From the NCBI RefSeq assembly GCF_004362715.1, contig NZ_SNYC01000003.1, forward strand, positions 1,365,601 through 1,429,600: DNA of 64,000 nucleotides, written 5' to 3'. This document shows, in pieces, positions 1 to 9,527 of the stretch. Below the pieces are notes generated by a model. The model was given only the letters and a program-made list of their open reading frames with translations. It ran no database searches and was not told the DNA's origin. This DNA is from Pedobacter metabolipauper (GTDB lineage Bacteria > Bacteroidota > Bacteroidia > Sphingobacteriales > Sphingobacteriaceae). The position numbers and the translations under genes are program-made. The first letter of the stretch is position 1; each line of letters opens with the position of its first letter.

Positions 1-1
1 T

Positions 2-1705
2 ACCATTCCGCTTAGTGTAAGCGGAGCGGGAAACGAAACGCTCATTAACTTAAAAGCTACAACAATTAATTATATTAACGGTGTACAAACAAAAACGATT
101 TTAGACAATAAGGATACTTTCACAGAGAAATCATCAAAGAATCAATCTCTTATCAAGTTTACCATGCCCAATTTGAATGAAGGAAGTATCATCGAATACA
201 GCTATACCTTACAATCTCCTTATGTATTTAATTTTAGGGGATGGCAATTTCAATCAGCCATTCCTAAACTTCATAGTGAATATATTGCATATATTCCTGC
301 CACCTTTAATTATAATGCCATTTTACGTGGAAAACAAAAATTAACTTATGAAAATGCCGAGGTAAATAAAGCTTGCTATAATGTTAACCATACGGTAATC
401 GATTGCTCCAAAATGACTTACATTATGAAAGATGTTCCTGCTTTTATTGAAGAAGCTTACATGACTGCGCCCCGCAATTTTATATCTGCCATACATTATG
501 AGCTGGCTGACCATATAGGAACAGATGGATTAAAAACAAAAATTACCAGATCATGGAATGATTTAGATCGTGACCTAATCAAACACCAAGATTTTGGTCA
601 GCAAATAAAGAAAAAAGAGGTATTTAAGGATCTTATACCAGGAATCATCAAAAATAGTGAGACTAGCCTGGATAAAGCAAAAGCCATTTATGCTTATATA
701 GCAAAAAATATTAAACACAATTTCTACACTGGTATTTATTCATCTGGCATCAAAAAATCATTTGAACAACATTCAGGTAGCACAGGTGATATTAACATCT
801 CTTTAATTGCCGCCTTATCTGCCGCCGGACTTGATGCAGAGGCTTTAATCTTATCTACGCGATCAAATGGTACCTTAAATAATCTCTATCCGATACTTAC
901 AGAATTCGATTATATTGTTGCAAAGGTCAATATAGCGGATCAATGTTATTTACTGGATGCCTCACAACCTTTTCTTCCATTTGGACTGCTTCCACTGGAA
1001 TGTATCAACGGAAAAGGCAGGGTAATTAACCTAACCAAACCTTCTTATTGGTATGACCTCAAAGCGAGTCAAAAAGAATCTACAAATTATATGCTCAATG
1101 CGACTTTAGATGCTGATGGAAAGATAAAAGGTACCTTGACCACCTATTCATCAGGGTATGCTGCATTAGATAAACGAATACAAATTTCAAAATCCACTTC
1201 TACTGACGATTTTGTGGAAAAACTGGATGAGCGCATGACAGGTATGACCATTACAGATCATAAAATTGAAAATCTGGATAGCCTGGATCAACCAGTCATA
1301 GAGACCTATGAAATTGAAATGAACGCATTTGACCATATGGATCAGGAACAGCTTTTTTATAATCCTTTTATTATCAGCCGGATCACAACCAATCCGTTTA
1401 ACCTAAATGAGCGTACCTACCCGGTTGACCTTGGTTCAGCCAGTGAAAGCCGGATCATGATCAACATAAAAATGCCTGAAAATTTCACACTTGCTGATAA
1501 GCCTCAAGATGTTGTCATTTCTTTACCCAATTCTGGCGGAAAATATGCGACTGCAATTGCGCTGAACAACAACTTTCTATCGGTAAGTCAGATTTTACAA
1601 ATGAACCGGTCGATGTATGCACCGGAAGAATACCTCTCGCTCAAAGAATTTTATAGCCGCATCGTGCAATTACAAAAAACAGACATCTTACTTAAAACCA
1701 AATAA
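2..1705 (+). CDS. DUF3857/transglutaminase-like protein with degenerate active site, 5'-truncated by window edge
   Basis: The reading frame is open from base 2, so the gene starts left of the window; the ATG at 164 is internal. The visible N-terminal part (…GSIIEYSYTL, RGWQFQ) is typical of DUF3857, followed by a transglutaminase-like domain. In active relatives the core reads GDCK, with a downstream histidine and acid. Here the matching stretch reads GDIN (isoleucine codon at 791), and the usual FNH reads FDY. The catalytic Cys and His are therefore absent while the Asp of LLDAS is kept. The protein is probably non-enzymatic, with a binding or scaffolding role at the envelope (inference). 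The next gene, 2 bases downstream, encodes an intact-looking relative, so the two are probably co-transcribed. Confidence 0.8.
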   Translation, partial: TIPLSVSGAGNETLINLKATTINYINGVQTKTILDNKDTFTEKSSKNQSLIKFTMPNLNEGSIIEYSYTLQSPYVFNFRGWQFQSAIPKLHSEYIAYIPATFNYNAILRGKQKLTYENAEVNKACYNVNHTVIDCSKMTYIMKDVPAFIEEAYMTAPRNFISAIHYELADHIGTDGLKTKITRSWNDLDRDLIKHQDFGQQIKKKEVFKDLIPGIIKNSETSLDKAKAIYAYIAKNIKHNFYTGIYSSGIKKSFEQHSGSTGDINISLIAALSAAGLDAEALILSTRSNGTLNNLYPILTEFDYIVAKVNIADQCYLLDASQPFLPFGLLPLECINGKGRVINLTKPSYWYDLKASQKESTNYMLNATLDADGKIKGTLTTYSSGYAALDKRIQISKSTSTDDFVEKLDERMTGMTITDHKIENLDSLDQPVIETYEIEMNAFDHMDQEQLFYNPFIISRITTNPFNLNERTYPVDLGSASESRIMINIKMPENFTLADKPQDVVISLPNSGGKYATAIALNNNFLSVSQILQMNRSMYAPEEYLSLKEFYSRIVQLQKTDILLKTK

Positions 1706-1707
1706 CC

Positions 1708-3612
1708 ATGATCCGGAACCTTATCTTTTTGCTAGTTATTTTTTTGGGTACACCTGGTTTTTCACAAGTTCAGATCAATTACCGTACGGATAATATTCCC
1801 GCTGAATTGAAGAACCGTGCAAATGCCGTGATCCGCAACATGGAGACTACTGTGGATATGCGAAGTCCGGAAAATGTGATCATCACCGTTAAAAAAGTCA
1901 TGACTATCTTTAATGACAATGGAAATAAAAAGGGTGCTTTAGTATTATTTTATGATAAAAATACCGCTATAAAAAGTGTTAGGGGGCAAACCTTTAACTC
2001 GTTTGGAATGGCCACCGGGAAGTTTTCACTGAGTGACTTTATAGACCAGAGTGCCGTAGATGATGGTACTTTATATGGAGATTACCGTGTAAAGGCATAC
2101 CTCTTTAATCCAATTTCGTATCCATATACCATTAGTTATGAATATGAGATAAGGAACAAGCAAAATCTTGTTATACCTGACTGGTATACCAATCCCGATG
2201 CGGATGTATCCGTAGAAAAAAGCAGCTATACTTTTATCTCCAAACCGGAAGATAAAGTCCGCATTAAAGAATACAACTTTAAAGGGAATCCGGAAATACT
2301 GAAGTCAGAAAAATTTTCCAGCTACACCTGGAAGGTGCAAAATATCAGTGCGTATAAACCAGAACCCTATGCCCCTGTAGAAGATAAGTATCTTGCTCAT
2401 GTAAAAATTGCTCCTGAGCAATTTACATACTATGGCCATAAAGGAAGTTATACCAACTGGGAAGAACTTGGCAAATGGTTCTACAATGACCTGATCAAAA
2501 CCAGGCAAAAGCTTAGTCCACAGACCATACAGGAAGTAACCGAACTGGTCAAAGGAATCTCAGACGATAAAGAAAAAGCCCGTAAAATTTATGATTACGT
2601 TCAAAAGAAAACAAGATATATCAGTGTTCAGATTGGGATAGGGGGCTTCCAGCCTTTTGAGGCCGAAGAAGTTCACCGCTCTGGTTATGGAGATTGCAAG
2701 GGTCTTGTTAATTATACCCAAAGCCTGCTCAAAGCAGCCGGCATAAACAGCTATTATTGCCTGGTGTATGGAAGTCGCACGAAGCAGAGTTTTGAACCTG
2801 ATTTCGCCAACATAGAAGGCAATCACATCATCCTTTGCATTCCATCGAAAACAGACACCACCTGGCTGGAATGTACCAGTCAGGAAAGTCCATTTGGGTA
2901 TCTTGGTGGTTTTACAGACGACAGAACGGTACTGGCATGTACTGAAAATGGCGGCATCCTGCTCAAGACACCTACATTGACCACACAGCAAAACTTATTA
3001 AAACGCAACGCAGAACTTACCATTGATCAGGAAGGTAATGTAACCGGTAAAATAAAAACAGATTTTAGCGGTTCACAATATGACAACTATGCGTATTTAA
3101 CACACAAATCGTATACTGATCAGTTAAAAGCATTAAAAGACGAATATGATATTGACAACATCAACTTTAGCGATTTTAAACTGGTTCAAAAAAAGGATGA
3201 CAATCCGAAAGCTACAGAAACTGTGAATTTAAGTATCCAGAAATTTGCGTCTAAAACAAGTAGCCGGGTGTATCTCGTACCCAATGCATTTAACAAATCA
3301 GGAACCATCTCAGAATTAAAAAACAGAACCTTACCACTATACATTAACCGTGGGTATACCGATGAAGATGAGATTATCTATACCATCCCTGAAGGATATA
3401 CGATAGAAATTAAACCCAAAGATCAGGAAATAAGATCCCCGTTTGGAATATACGCAGTCAGCATAAAACAGAATGGGAGCAAACTGTACTATACCCGTAA
3501 GATCAGCATCAACCAGGGCACTTATGCTCCCGAAAAGTATGCAGAATATGCAACCTTTATCAACCGGATAAACCAGGCAGATCACGATAAGATAGTTTTT
3601 AAGCTGAACTAG
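1708..3612 (+). CDS. DUF3857 and transglutaminase domain-containing exported protein
   Basis: 634 residues. The N-terminus is a signal peptide (hydrophobic FLLVIFLGTPG, cleavage near FSQ-VQ), so the protein is exported. A DUF3857 domain occupies roughly residues 50-230 and a transglutaminase-like core roughly 260-400. The core carries the expected nucleophile in GDCK (C330), a histidine in GNHIIL (H373) and an acidic residue in WLECT (E388). Such proteins are common in Bacteroidota, but their substrate is unknown; cysteine-dependent crosslinking or proteolysis is family-level inference. It starts 2 bases after the upstream paralog, whose matching residues are lost, so the pair looks like an active and an inactive member of one operon. 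Confidence 0.85.
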   Translation: MIRNLIFLLVIFLGTPGFSQVQINYRTDNIPAELKNRANAVIRNMETTVDMRSPENVIITVKKVMTIFNDNGNKKGALVLFYDKNTAIKSVRGQTFNSFGMATGKFSLSDFIDQSAVDDGTLYGDYRVKAYLFNPISYPYTISYEYEIRNKQNLVIPDWYTNPDADVSVEKSSYTFISKPEDKVRIKEYNFKGNPEILKSEKFSSYTWKVQNISAYKPEPYAPVEDKYLAHVKIAPEQFTYYGHKGSYTNWEELGKWFYNDLIKTRQKLSPQTIQEVTELVKGISDDKEKARKIYDYVQKKTRYISVQIGIGGFQPFEAEEVHRSGYGDCKGLVNYTQSLLKAAGINSYYCLVYGSRTKQSFEPDFANIEGNHIILCIPSKTDTTWLECTSQESPFGYLGGFTDDRTVLACTENGGILLKTPTLTTQQNLLKRNAELTIDQEGNVTGKIKTDFSGSQYDNYAYLTHKSYTDQLKALKDEYDIDNINFSDFKLVQKKDDNPKATETVNLSIQKFASKTSSRVYLVPNAFNKSGTISELKNRTLPLYINRGYTDEDEIIYTIPEGYTIEIKPKDQEIRSPFGIYAVSIKQNGSKLYYTRKISINQGTYAPEKYAEYATFINRINQADHDKIVFKLN

Positions 3613-3619
3613 AGATTAG

Positions 3620-3742
3620 CTAACTTAAAATAATTATTCCAAGTGCAATACCAATGATCATAATGAGGTACATCAGGATCTCTGTGGTGGCAAAGCGCTT
3701 GTATTTTTTCCAGAATGAGATCTCTTTTTTTGGTTCAGTCAT
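3620..3742 (-). CDS. 40-residue predicted single-pass membrane peptide
   Basis: A short frame read on the minus strand: MTEPKKEISFWKKYKRF, then a hydrophobic stretch (about residues 22-39) with runs of I, L, M and G, ending at TAG. Its ATG overlaps the TGA of the upstream NlpC/P60 gene by one base (TGATG), which suggests translational coupling. The basic N-terminus followed by one helix fits a small inner-membrane protein with a cytoplasmic N-terminus. I do not recognise a family and assign no function. The overlap and the clean charge/hydrophobic pattern support a real gene; comparison of orthologs would settle it. Confidence 0.6.
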   Translation of the reverse strand: MTEPKKEISFWKKYKRFATTEILMYLIMIIGIALGIIILS

Positions 3743-4263
3743 CAGTTTTCTTTAAAAGATCCCGCCTTAACCATGGCCTTTTGATAAACAGCAAGGTTTA
3801 GATCGTCTACCACTACCCCGCGACTGGTAGAGGCGTGGACAAAGAAATTATTATTCAGGTAAATCCCGACATGATCCACTTCACGGCCGCCAAAGGAGAA
3901 AAAGATCAAATCACCTTCCCTCAACTTCGAGAGGTCTTTTTCTTTAATCGTTTCTGCCTGGTCCCTTGATCTTCTTGGCAGTTGAATGCCATAAATATCT
4001 TTTTCCAGCAGCAACGCAAATCCGGAACAGTCAATGCCCTTCTTATCCAATCCGCCAAGCTGATACCTTACCCCTGTCCAGTCTGTAATGAAACGGTACA
4101 GTTGCCTGCTTTTCAGATTGGCCATCGCATCTGCCATTTTTGCGGCCGATGTATTAGATTTTACTGTTGTTTTTCTGGAACTGCATGCAGCAAAAACAAG
4201 CAGTACTATCAGAAACCACAGGGCTTTGCCCCCTTTTTTTGCATAAGTTGTGCTGATCTCCAT
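3742..4263 (-). CDS. NlpC/P60 (C40) cell-wall peptidase lipoprotein
   Basis: 173 residues. The N-terminus has a hydrophobic segment ending in FAAC with Cys27 as probable lipidation site, then a Ser/Thr/Lys-rich linker. The NlpC/P60 domain spans about residues 55-165 with the catalytic Cys79 in DCSGFA, His131 in DHVGIYL and a third polar residue His143 in VHAS. Such enzymes cut the D-Glu/diamino-acid bond of peptidoglycan stem peptides, so this is probably an outer-membrane-anchored wall hydrolase. It lies 6 bases after mutS and overlaps the 40-residue membrane peptide that follows. Confidence 0.9.
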   Translation of the reverse strand: MEISTTYAKKGGKALWFLIVLLVFAACSSRKTTVKSNTSAAKMADAMANLKSRQLYRFITDWTGVRYQLGGLDKKGIDCSGFALLLEKDIYGIQLPRRSRDQAETIKEKDLSKLREGDLIFFSFGGREVDHVGIYLNNNFFVHASTSRGVVVDDLNLAVYQKAMVKAGSFKEN

Positions 4264-4269
4264 AGGTAA

Positions 4270-6882
4270 TTATTCTTTTATGATCCGCTGGATCTCATCC
4301 AGTTTCAATAAAGCTTCAACGGGTGTTAATATATTTACATCGAGGTTATTCAGTGTATCACGTATTTTGATCAGCACCGGATCTTCCACCGCAAACATCT
4401 GCAGCTGATAAGCCTGGTTCTGTACCTTTTTAATGCTGTCTTTGATACTTTGGCCTTCCGTTCTGTCTATCTCCAGCTTTTTCAGGATCTCATTGGCACG
4501 GTTGATCAGTTTTGGCGGCATACCGGCCATTTTAGCCACGTGGATACCAAAACTGTGTTCGCTGCCACCCGGGATCAGCTTCCGTAAAAAGATCACTTTA
4601 TTTCCGGCTTCTTTTATAGATACATTAAAATTCTTGATGCGGCTCATGGAGTTTGCCAGCTCATTCAATTCATGGTAATGCGTGGCAAATAAGGTTTTAG
4701 GCCTGGCAGATGGATGCTGGTGCAGAAATTCTGCGATGGCCCAGGCAATAGAAATCCCATCGTATGTACTGGTTCCTCTTCCAATCTCATCCAAAAGGAT
4801 CAGGCTGTTGTCAGAAATGTTGTTCAGGATACTTGCGGTTTCGTTCATTTCCACCATAAACGTACTCTCACCGGAAGAAAGATTATCTGAAGCACCAACA
4901 CGGGTAAATATCTTGTCTACCAGGCCGATGCTCGCGGCCTTTGCAGGAACAAATGAACCCATCTGGGCCATCAGCACAATGAGGCCGGTTTGGCGCAGTA
5001 TGGCGGACTTACCAGACATATTGGGACCGGTAATGATGATGATCTGCTGGGTATCATTGTCCAGAAAAACATCGTTGGTAATATATTCTTCGCCAACAGG
5101 CAGCCTTTTTTCAATAACCGGATGTCTGCCGCCTTTAATATCAAGTATCTTTTGATTGTTTATTTCAGGTTTAACGTAGTGGTTTTTAATGGCCAGCTGT
5201 GCAAAACAGAGCAGCACGTCAAGCTGTGCAATTAAAAAGGCATTCAGCTGGATCTCTTTGATGTATGCAGAAACCTGCAGCATCAGTTCATTATACATGC
5301 GCACCTCAATCTGCATGATCTTTTCTTCAGCACCTAAGATCTGCTCTTCGTACTCTTTCAGTTCTGGTGTAATGTAACGTTCAGCATTGACCAGGGTTTG
5401 CTTCCTGATCCAATCTGCAGGCACTTTATCTTTATGTGTATGTGTTACCTCCAGGTAATAGCCAAATACATTGTTGAACGCAACTTTTAAAGAAGGAATT
5501 CCGGTGATCGCCGCTTCTCTTTTCTGAATCTCTATCAGGTAATCTTTACCGCCAAAAGAGATCTTGCGTAAACGGTCCAGGTCTTCATCAATACCATCCG
5601 CAATCACATTTCCTTTAATCAGAAGCGCAGGCGGATCCTGCTGCAATTCTCTTTCGAGTTTCTCCCTGATCGGTAAACAAGGATTTAACCGGTTGGCAAG
5701 GCCAAGCAAAAAAGGATTCTTAGTATCTTCAGCTATCTTTTTAACAGACTCAATGTGATACAGTGCTTTTTTTAACTGGCAAAGTTCTCTTGGACCAACC
5801 TTTAACAGGCCAACTTTAGAGATGAGCCGTTCCAGATCACCAATCTGTTTAATGTGGGAAAGAAACTCTTCGAGCAAACTTTCTTCCTTCACTAAAAAAC
5901 CCACCATTCCCAACCGCTCTTCAATGGGTTTCAATTCTTTAAGCGGCATAATGATCCACTTATACAGTAACCGTGCACCCATCGGGGTCGAAGTTTCGTC
6001 GAGCACCTGAAACAAGGTAACCGCATTGTCGTGCGGAGAACTCACCAATTCCAGGTTGCGGATGGTAAAGCGGTCCAGCCAAACATACTTATCTTCCTCT
6101 AAGCGGGAAATAGAACTGATGTGTTTCAAATTCCGGTGTTCGGTTTCATTCAGATAATGAAGAACTACACCGGCTGCCACAATACCAGCCTGTAATTTAT
6201 CTACACCAAAACCCTTTAGTGAATTAACCTCAAAGTGTTTGGTTAAAATTTCATTTGCATAATCAGACGTAAAGGCCCAGTCGTCCAGGTGAAACGTATA
6301 AAATTTATCCCCAAAAAGTTCCAGGAATTCTGTACGCTTACTTTTCTGAAAAACGACTTCATTGGGTCTGAAACCCTGTAAAAGTTTATCAATATATTCT
6401 GCATCACCTTGTGCCACATGAAACTCACCGGTAGAAATATCAACAAAGGATACGCCAACAGCATTTTTATCAAAGTATACCGCAGCAAGGTAATTATTTG
6501 ATTTCTGGCTAAGAATGTTATCACCATAGGCCACTCCGGGAGTAACGAGCTCGGTAACACCTCTTTTAACAATGGTCTTAGTCGTTTTTGGATCTTCCAG
6601 CTGGTCGCAGATCGCAACCCGCTGCCCTGCCCTTACCAGCTTGGAAAGGTAGTTATCTAAAGAGTGGTGCGGAAAACCTGCAAGTTCTAAAGCGCCTCCA
6701 TTCGGTCCGGTTCCCCTGCGTGTAAGTACAATGCCCAGAATCTGGGCAGTCTTTACAGCGTCTTCGCCAAATGTTTCATAAAAGTCGCCTACCCTGAATA
6801 ATAACAATGCACCGGGATACTTTGCTTTAATTGCATTGTATTGCTGCATTAATGGGGTTTCCTTAGTATTATCTTTAGCCAA
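4270..6882 (-). CDS. mutS: DNA mismatch repair protein MutS
   Basis: 870 residues, normal for MutS. The mismatch-reading Phe-X-Glu motif is seen in GDFYETF (residues 32-38). The C-terminal ATPase has Walker A GPNMSGKSA near residue 620, a Walker B region with LLDEIGRGTS, and TLFATHYHEL. It recognises mispaired bases and recruits MutL. The start is a TTG codon: upstream in frame there is no ATG before a stop at about 6913-6915, and the N-terminus (AKDNTKETPLMQQY) fits Bacteroidota MutS. An ATG at residue 12 is the alternative. It heads a run of minus-strand genes into the NlpC lipoprotein. Confidence 0.97.
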   Translation of the reverse strand: MAKDNTKETPLMQQYNAIKAKYPGALLLFRVGDFYETFGEDAVKTAQILGIVLTRRGTGPNGGALELAGFPHHSLDNYLSKLVRAGQRVAICDQLEDPKTTKTIVKRGVTELVTPGVAYGDNILSQKSNNYLAAVYFDKNAVGVSFVDISTGEFHVAQGDAEYIDKLLQGFRPNEVVFQKSKRTEFLELFGDKFYTFHLDDWAFTSDYANEILTKHFEVNSLKGFGVDKLQAGIVAAGVVLHYLNETEHRNLKHISSISRLEEDKYVWLDRFTIRNLELVSSPHDNAVTLFQVLDETSTPMGARLLYKWIIMPLKELKPIEERLGMVGFLVKEESLLEEFLSHIKQIGDLERLISKVGLLKVGPRELCQLKKALYHIESVKKIAEDTKNPFLLGLANRLNPCLPIREKLERELQQDPPALLIKGNVIADGIDEDLDRLRKISFGGKDYLIEIQKREAAITGIPSLKVAFNNVFGYYLEVTHTHKDKVPADWIRKQTLVNAERYITPELKEYEEQILGAEEKIMQIEVRMYNELMLQVSAYIKEIQLNAFLIAQLDVLLCFAQLAIKNHYVKPEINNQKILDIKGGRHPVIEKRLPVGEEYITNDVFLDNDTQQIIIITGPNMSGKSAILRQTGLIVLMAQMGSFVPAKAASIGLVDKIFTRVGASDNLSSGESTFMVEMNETASILNNISDNSLILLDEIGRGTSTYDGISIAWAIAEFLHQHPSARPKTLFATHYHELNELANSMSRIKNFNVSIKEAGNKVIFLRKLIPGGSEHSFGIHVAKMAGMPPKLINRANEILKKLEIDRTEGQSIKDSIKKVQNQAYQLQMFAVEDPVLIKIRDTLNNLDVNILTPVEALLKLDEIQRIIKE

Positions 6883-6968
6883 AATGATTCTGATTACAAA
6901 ATCGTAAAGATACTATCTTGATCTGTAGGCTTTATGATTTGTTGATAATTTAAAAATTGTGAATAGGT

Positions 6969-7694
6969 TTACAATTTCGCAATGTAAGAAAGAAATAAAG
7001 CTAAAGCTTCCCTTTTTTTATCTGTAAGTTCAAAATCCAGCTTATTGAGCAGGTAATCCCGAAGGTCTATACCTTGTTCTGCAGGCAGTTCATCTACCAG
7101 CTGGTTCCGGTAAGAAAGGCCAAGCGCCAGGGCCGCATTAAATTCATTTATAAATTCCTGAGGGATCGTTTTATTGGCTACCCAGGCTGCGTATAAAAAA
7201 GGTAACCCGGTAAAGTTCATCCATTCTTCGCCCATATCATATGCATAGGCAAAGGCCTCCTTTTTACCGAATGTACGGTCTCCAATTAAAACGATCGCAT
7301 CTGTGTCCGCATCTGCATCTGTTGTAAATTCGACATCCTGTTTCCAGTAAAATTTAAACAGCACCTTAGCCAGGTTATTGGAGGTCCTGGATTCGCGGTC
7401 CAGCCTGACCGTTTTAATGGCCGAAACCTCCACATTGCTAAATATAAATACGGAGTTTACTGCACCTACAGACCCAATGCAGTAATCTGCAATGATGTTT
7501 GCATTCGGAACATTTGGAATAGCAGCAACCGGGATCAGCCCGATATCAACCTGACCGTCAATTAATTTAGCAGCACAGTCTGATGGGATGTCCAGGCTTA
7601 GATCGATCTTATGGATCAGATCAGAATGCTCGATACCATAAATAAAAGGTTTTGTATTGGTATAGGAAACGGCAGAAATTTTAACTTTATTCAA
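6969..7694 (-). CDS. mqnA: Chorismate dehydratase MqnA (futalosine pathway)
   Basis: 241 residues, similar to MqnA, which removes water from chorismate to give 3-[(1-carboxyvinyl)oxy]benzoate, the first step of futalosine-route menaquinone synthesis. The N-terminus (VKISAVSYTNTKPFIYG) and the segment with DIGLIPVAAIP are characteristic of this periplasmic-binding-protein-like fold. The start is TTG at 7694, six bases after the phosphatase gene; no ATG is available nearby. It is the last gene of the mqnE-phosphatase-mqnA run, which supports the assignment. The other futalosine genes (mqnB, mqnC, mqnD) are not in the window. Confidence 0.9.
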   Translation of the reverse strand: MNKVKISAVSYTNTKPFIYGIEHSDLIHKIDLSLDIPSDCAAKLIDGQVDIGLIPVAAIPNVPNANIIADYCIGSVGAVNSVFIFSNVEVSAIKTVRLDRESRTSNNLAKVLFKFYWKQDVEFTTDADADTDAIVLIGDRTFGKKEAFAYAYDMGEEWMNFTGLPFLYAAWVANKTIPQEFINEFNAALALGLSYRNQLVDELPAEQGIDLRDYLLNKLDFELTDKKREALALFLSYIAKL

Positions 7695-7700
7695 AAGGAA

Positions 7701-8309
7701 TTATTTTAAATGATCGGTATTGTTAAACTCGGCAAGGGTAAATACATCTCCGGTAAGTTCAACTTTATAAAGGGTGGTATTTAAATGCGGGAAATCTCCC
7801 ATTTCAGAAAGCGGTTTATTCATCAGGTAACATAGAAGCATGCGCATGGCACGGCCGTGCATACAGACGAGGATCAGTTTCTCCGGTCTGGATTTGATCA
7901 GATCAACCGTCTCCTTAAGCCTGGCTACTACCTCATTCGGGCTTTCGCCACCTTCAAAACGGGCATCGTAATCTCCAGACTGCCATTTCTCCATAATATC
8001 TTTAAACGCAGCAATGGCATATTCATCATTTGGTTTACCTTCCCAGATCCCCCAGGCCAGCTCATCTAAACCACTTTGTTTTTCCCATGGAATACCGGCT
8101 TCAATAAAACCCTTAACGGTTTGGTGGGTACGTACCAGATCTGAGGTGTATACTTTTTCAAAAGGAACATCTTTATAAATCGCATAAAAGGATGCTGCCT
8201 GGCTGCGCCCGGTATCGTTCAAATCACTATTAATACCTCTTCCCTGTACAATGCCCTGTTTATTTAAATCCGTTTCACCATGCCTGATGATATATAGTTC
8301 TTTATCCAT
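7701..8309 (-). CDS. Histidine phosphatase superfamily (phosphoglycerate-mutase-like) protein
   Basis: 202 residues. The phosphate-accepting histidine is in IIRHGETD (His10), and a second one is in VCMHGRAM, the usual pair for this superfamily. The length and lack of extra domains fit small phosphatases such as those acting on sugar phosphates or nucleotides; the substrate cannot be read from sequence. The ATG overlaps the mqnE stop codon by one base (TAATG), and mqnA follows after 6 bases. It is thus translated within a menaquinone operon, and a role on a pathway phosphate or in metabolite clean-up is a reasonable guess only. Confidence 0.87.
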   Translation of the reverse strand: MDKELYIIRHGETDLNKQGIVQGRGINSDLNDTGRSQAASFYAIYKDVPFEKVYTSDLVRTHQTVKGFIEAGIPWEKQSGLDELAWGIWEGKPNDEYAIAAFKDIMEKWQSGDYDARFEGGESPNEVVARLKETVDLIKSRPEKLILVCMHGRAMRMLLCYLMNKPLSEMGDFPHLNTTLYKVELTGDVFTLAEFNNTDHLK

Positions 8310-9502
8310 TAATTGATTACAGGCAATTTATAAAATTGCGGTTTAACATCACCTTCAAAAACAACATCGGTAAAATCAGTTACTACGTTATAAAGGGTAT
8401 CTCTTTCAATAGGTTTACGTTTAACCTGTCTGATCAGTTCTACAAGTTCTTTGGTACTCATTGCCGGATTCTGTTCTTCAGCACCAGCCATTGAATAGAT
8501 CTTCGTCGTATCGTCAAGCGTACCATCAATATCATCTACCCCAAAGTTTAAGGACAGTTGGGCAGTTTGCCGGCTGATCATCGCCCAGTAAGCTTTAATG
8601 TGGTCAAAATTATCAAGATAGATCCGTGCAATGGCATAATTTCTTAGATCTTCAATGACAGAAACCTCAGGCACATTTTCCATTTGGTTGTGCTGGTTTC
8701 TGAATTTAAGCGGGATGAAGGTTTGAAAACCACCGGTACGGTCCTGCAGCTCACGCAGCTGCTCCATATGGTCAACACGGTGTTCAAATTTCTCTATATG
8801 ACCATACAGCATGGTTGCGTTAGAGCGCATGCCTAATTTATGCCATTCTTCATGAATATCCAGCCATTGCTGCCCGGTACATTTGTCCTTCGCAATTACG
8901 TTCCTGATATCGGGATGAAAAATCTCAGCACCACCACCCGGAATAGATTCCAGGCCTGCGTCTTTCATTAATTTCATGCCTGTGGCATAATCTATTTTAG
9001 CTTTTTTAAAGATATAATGATATTCTACCGGCGTTAATGCCTTTACATGAAGCTCTGGACGGTGCTTTTTAATTGCAGTAAACAATGCAGAATAAAACGC
9101 AACATCATATTGCGGAAGAACACCGCCAACAATATGAACTTCTGTTACCGGCTCAGCATCGTATTTCTTAACCACATCAAGCATTTCATCCAGCGTAAGT
9201 GCCCAGCCTTCTTCTTTTTGTTTGATTAACCGGGAGTACGAGCAGAATTTACAGTCATAAACACAAAGGTTTGTAGGCTCTAAATGAAAATTCCGGTTAA
9301 AGTACGTTTTATCACCATGCTTCTGCTCCCTTATGTGGTTTGCTAAAACACCAAGATAGCCAAGTTCAGCGTGTTCATAAAGATAAACACCTTCATCAAA
9401 AGTAATCCTTTGCTGGTTTTGTACCTTTTGCGCAATTACCCGTAATGCGGCTGGCAAATCAGGATCATTAATAATTAACGCGAGTTTTATAGTCGTATCC
9501 AT
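8309..9502 (-). CDS. mqnE: Aminodeoxyfutalosine synthase MqnE (radical SAM)
   Basis: 397 residues. The radical SAM iron-sulfur motif CX3CX2C is seen as C79, C83, C86 in NLCVYDCKFCSY. Other family marks are IHIVGG-like HIVGGVLPQYD, PGGGAEIF and a C-terminal GVDDIDGTLDDTTKIYSMAGAEE. MqnE joins the MqnA product to SAM, giving aminofutalosine. MqnC is the related alternative; the spacing and the GVDDIDGT tail, together with mqnA in the same operon, favour MqnE. It is the first gene of the operon, with a -7 box TAAATTTG upstream on the minus strand. Confidence 0.88.
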   Translation of the reverse strand: MDTTIKLALIINDPDLPAALRVIAQKVQNQQRITFDEGVYLYEHAELGYLGVLANHIREQKHGDKTYFNRNFHLEPTNLCVYDCKFCSYSRLIKQKEEGWALTLDEMLDVVKKYDAEPVTEVHIVGGVLPQYDVAFYSALFTAIKKHRPELHVKALTPVEYHYIFKKAKIDYATGMKLMKDAGLESIPGGGAEIFHPDIRNVIAKDKCTGQQWLDIHEEWHKLGMRSNATMLYGHIEKFEHRVDHMEQLRELQDRTGGFQTFIPLKFRNQHNQMENVPEVSVIEDLRNYAIARIYLDNFDHIKAYWAMISRQTAQLSLNFGVDDIDGTLDDTTKIYSMAGAEEQNPAMSTKELVELIRQVKRKPIERDTLYNVVTDFTDVVFEGDVKPQFYKLPVIN

Positions 9503-9519
9503 CTATAATGTATAATAGA

Positions 9520-9527
9520 CAAATTTA
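9520..9527 (-). promoter_or_regulatory. Candidate -7 element for mqnE
   Basis: On the minus strand the octamer reads TAAATTTG, matching the Bacteroidota housekeeping -7 consensus TAnnTTTG, 18 bases before the mqnE ATG. I could not find a good TTG -33 element at the usual spacing, so this is a partial match only. Confidence 0.4.

Noticed and set aside
2560..2991. 143-residue frame opposite the second DUF3857 gene
   Set aside because: Lies entirely antisense to a gene with clear domains; composition rich in Cys, Phe and Tyr as expected for a shadow frame.
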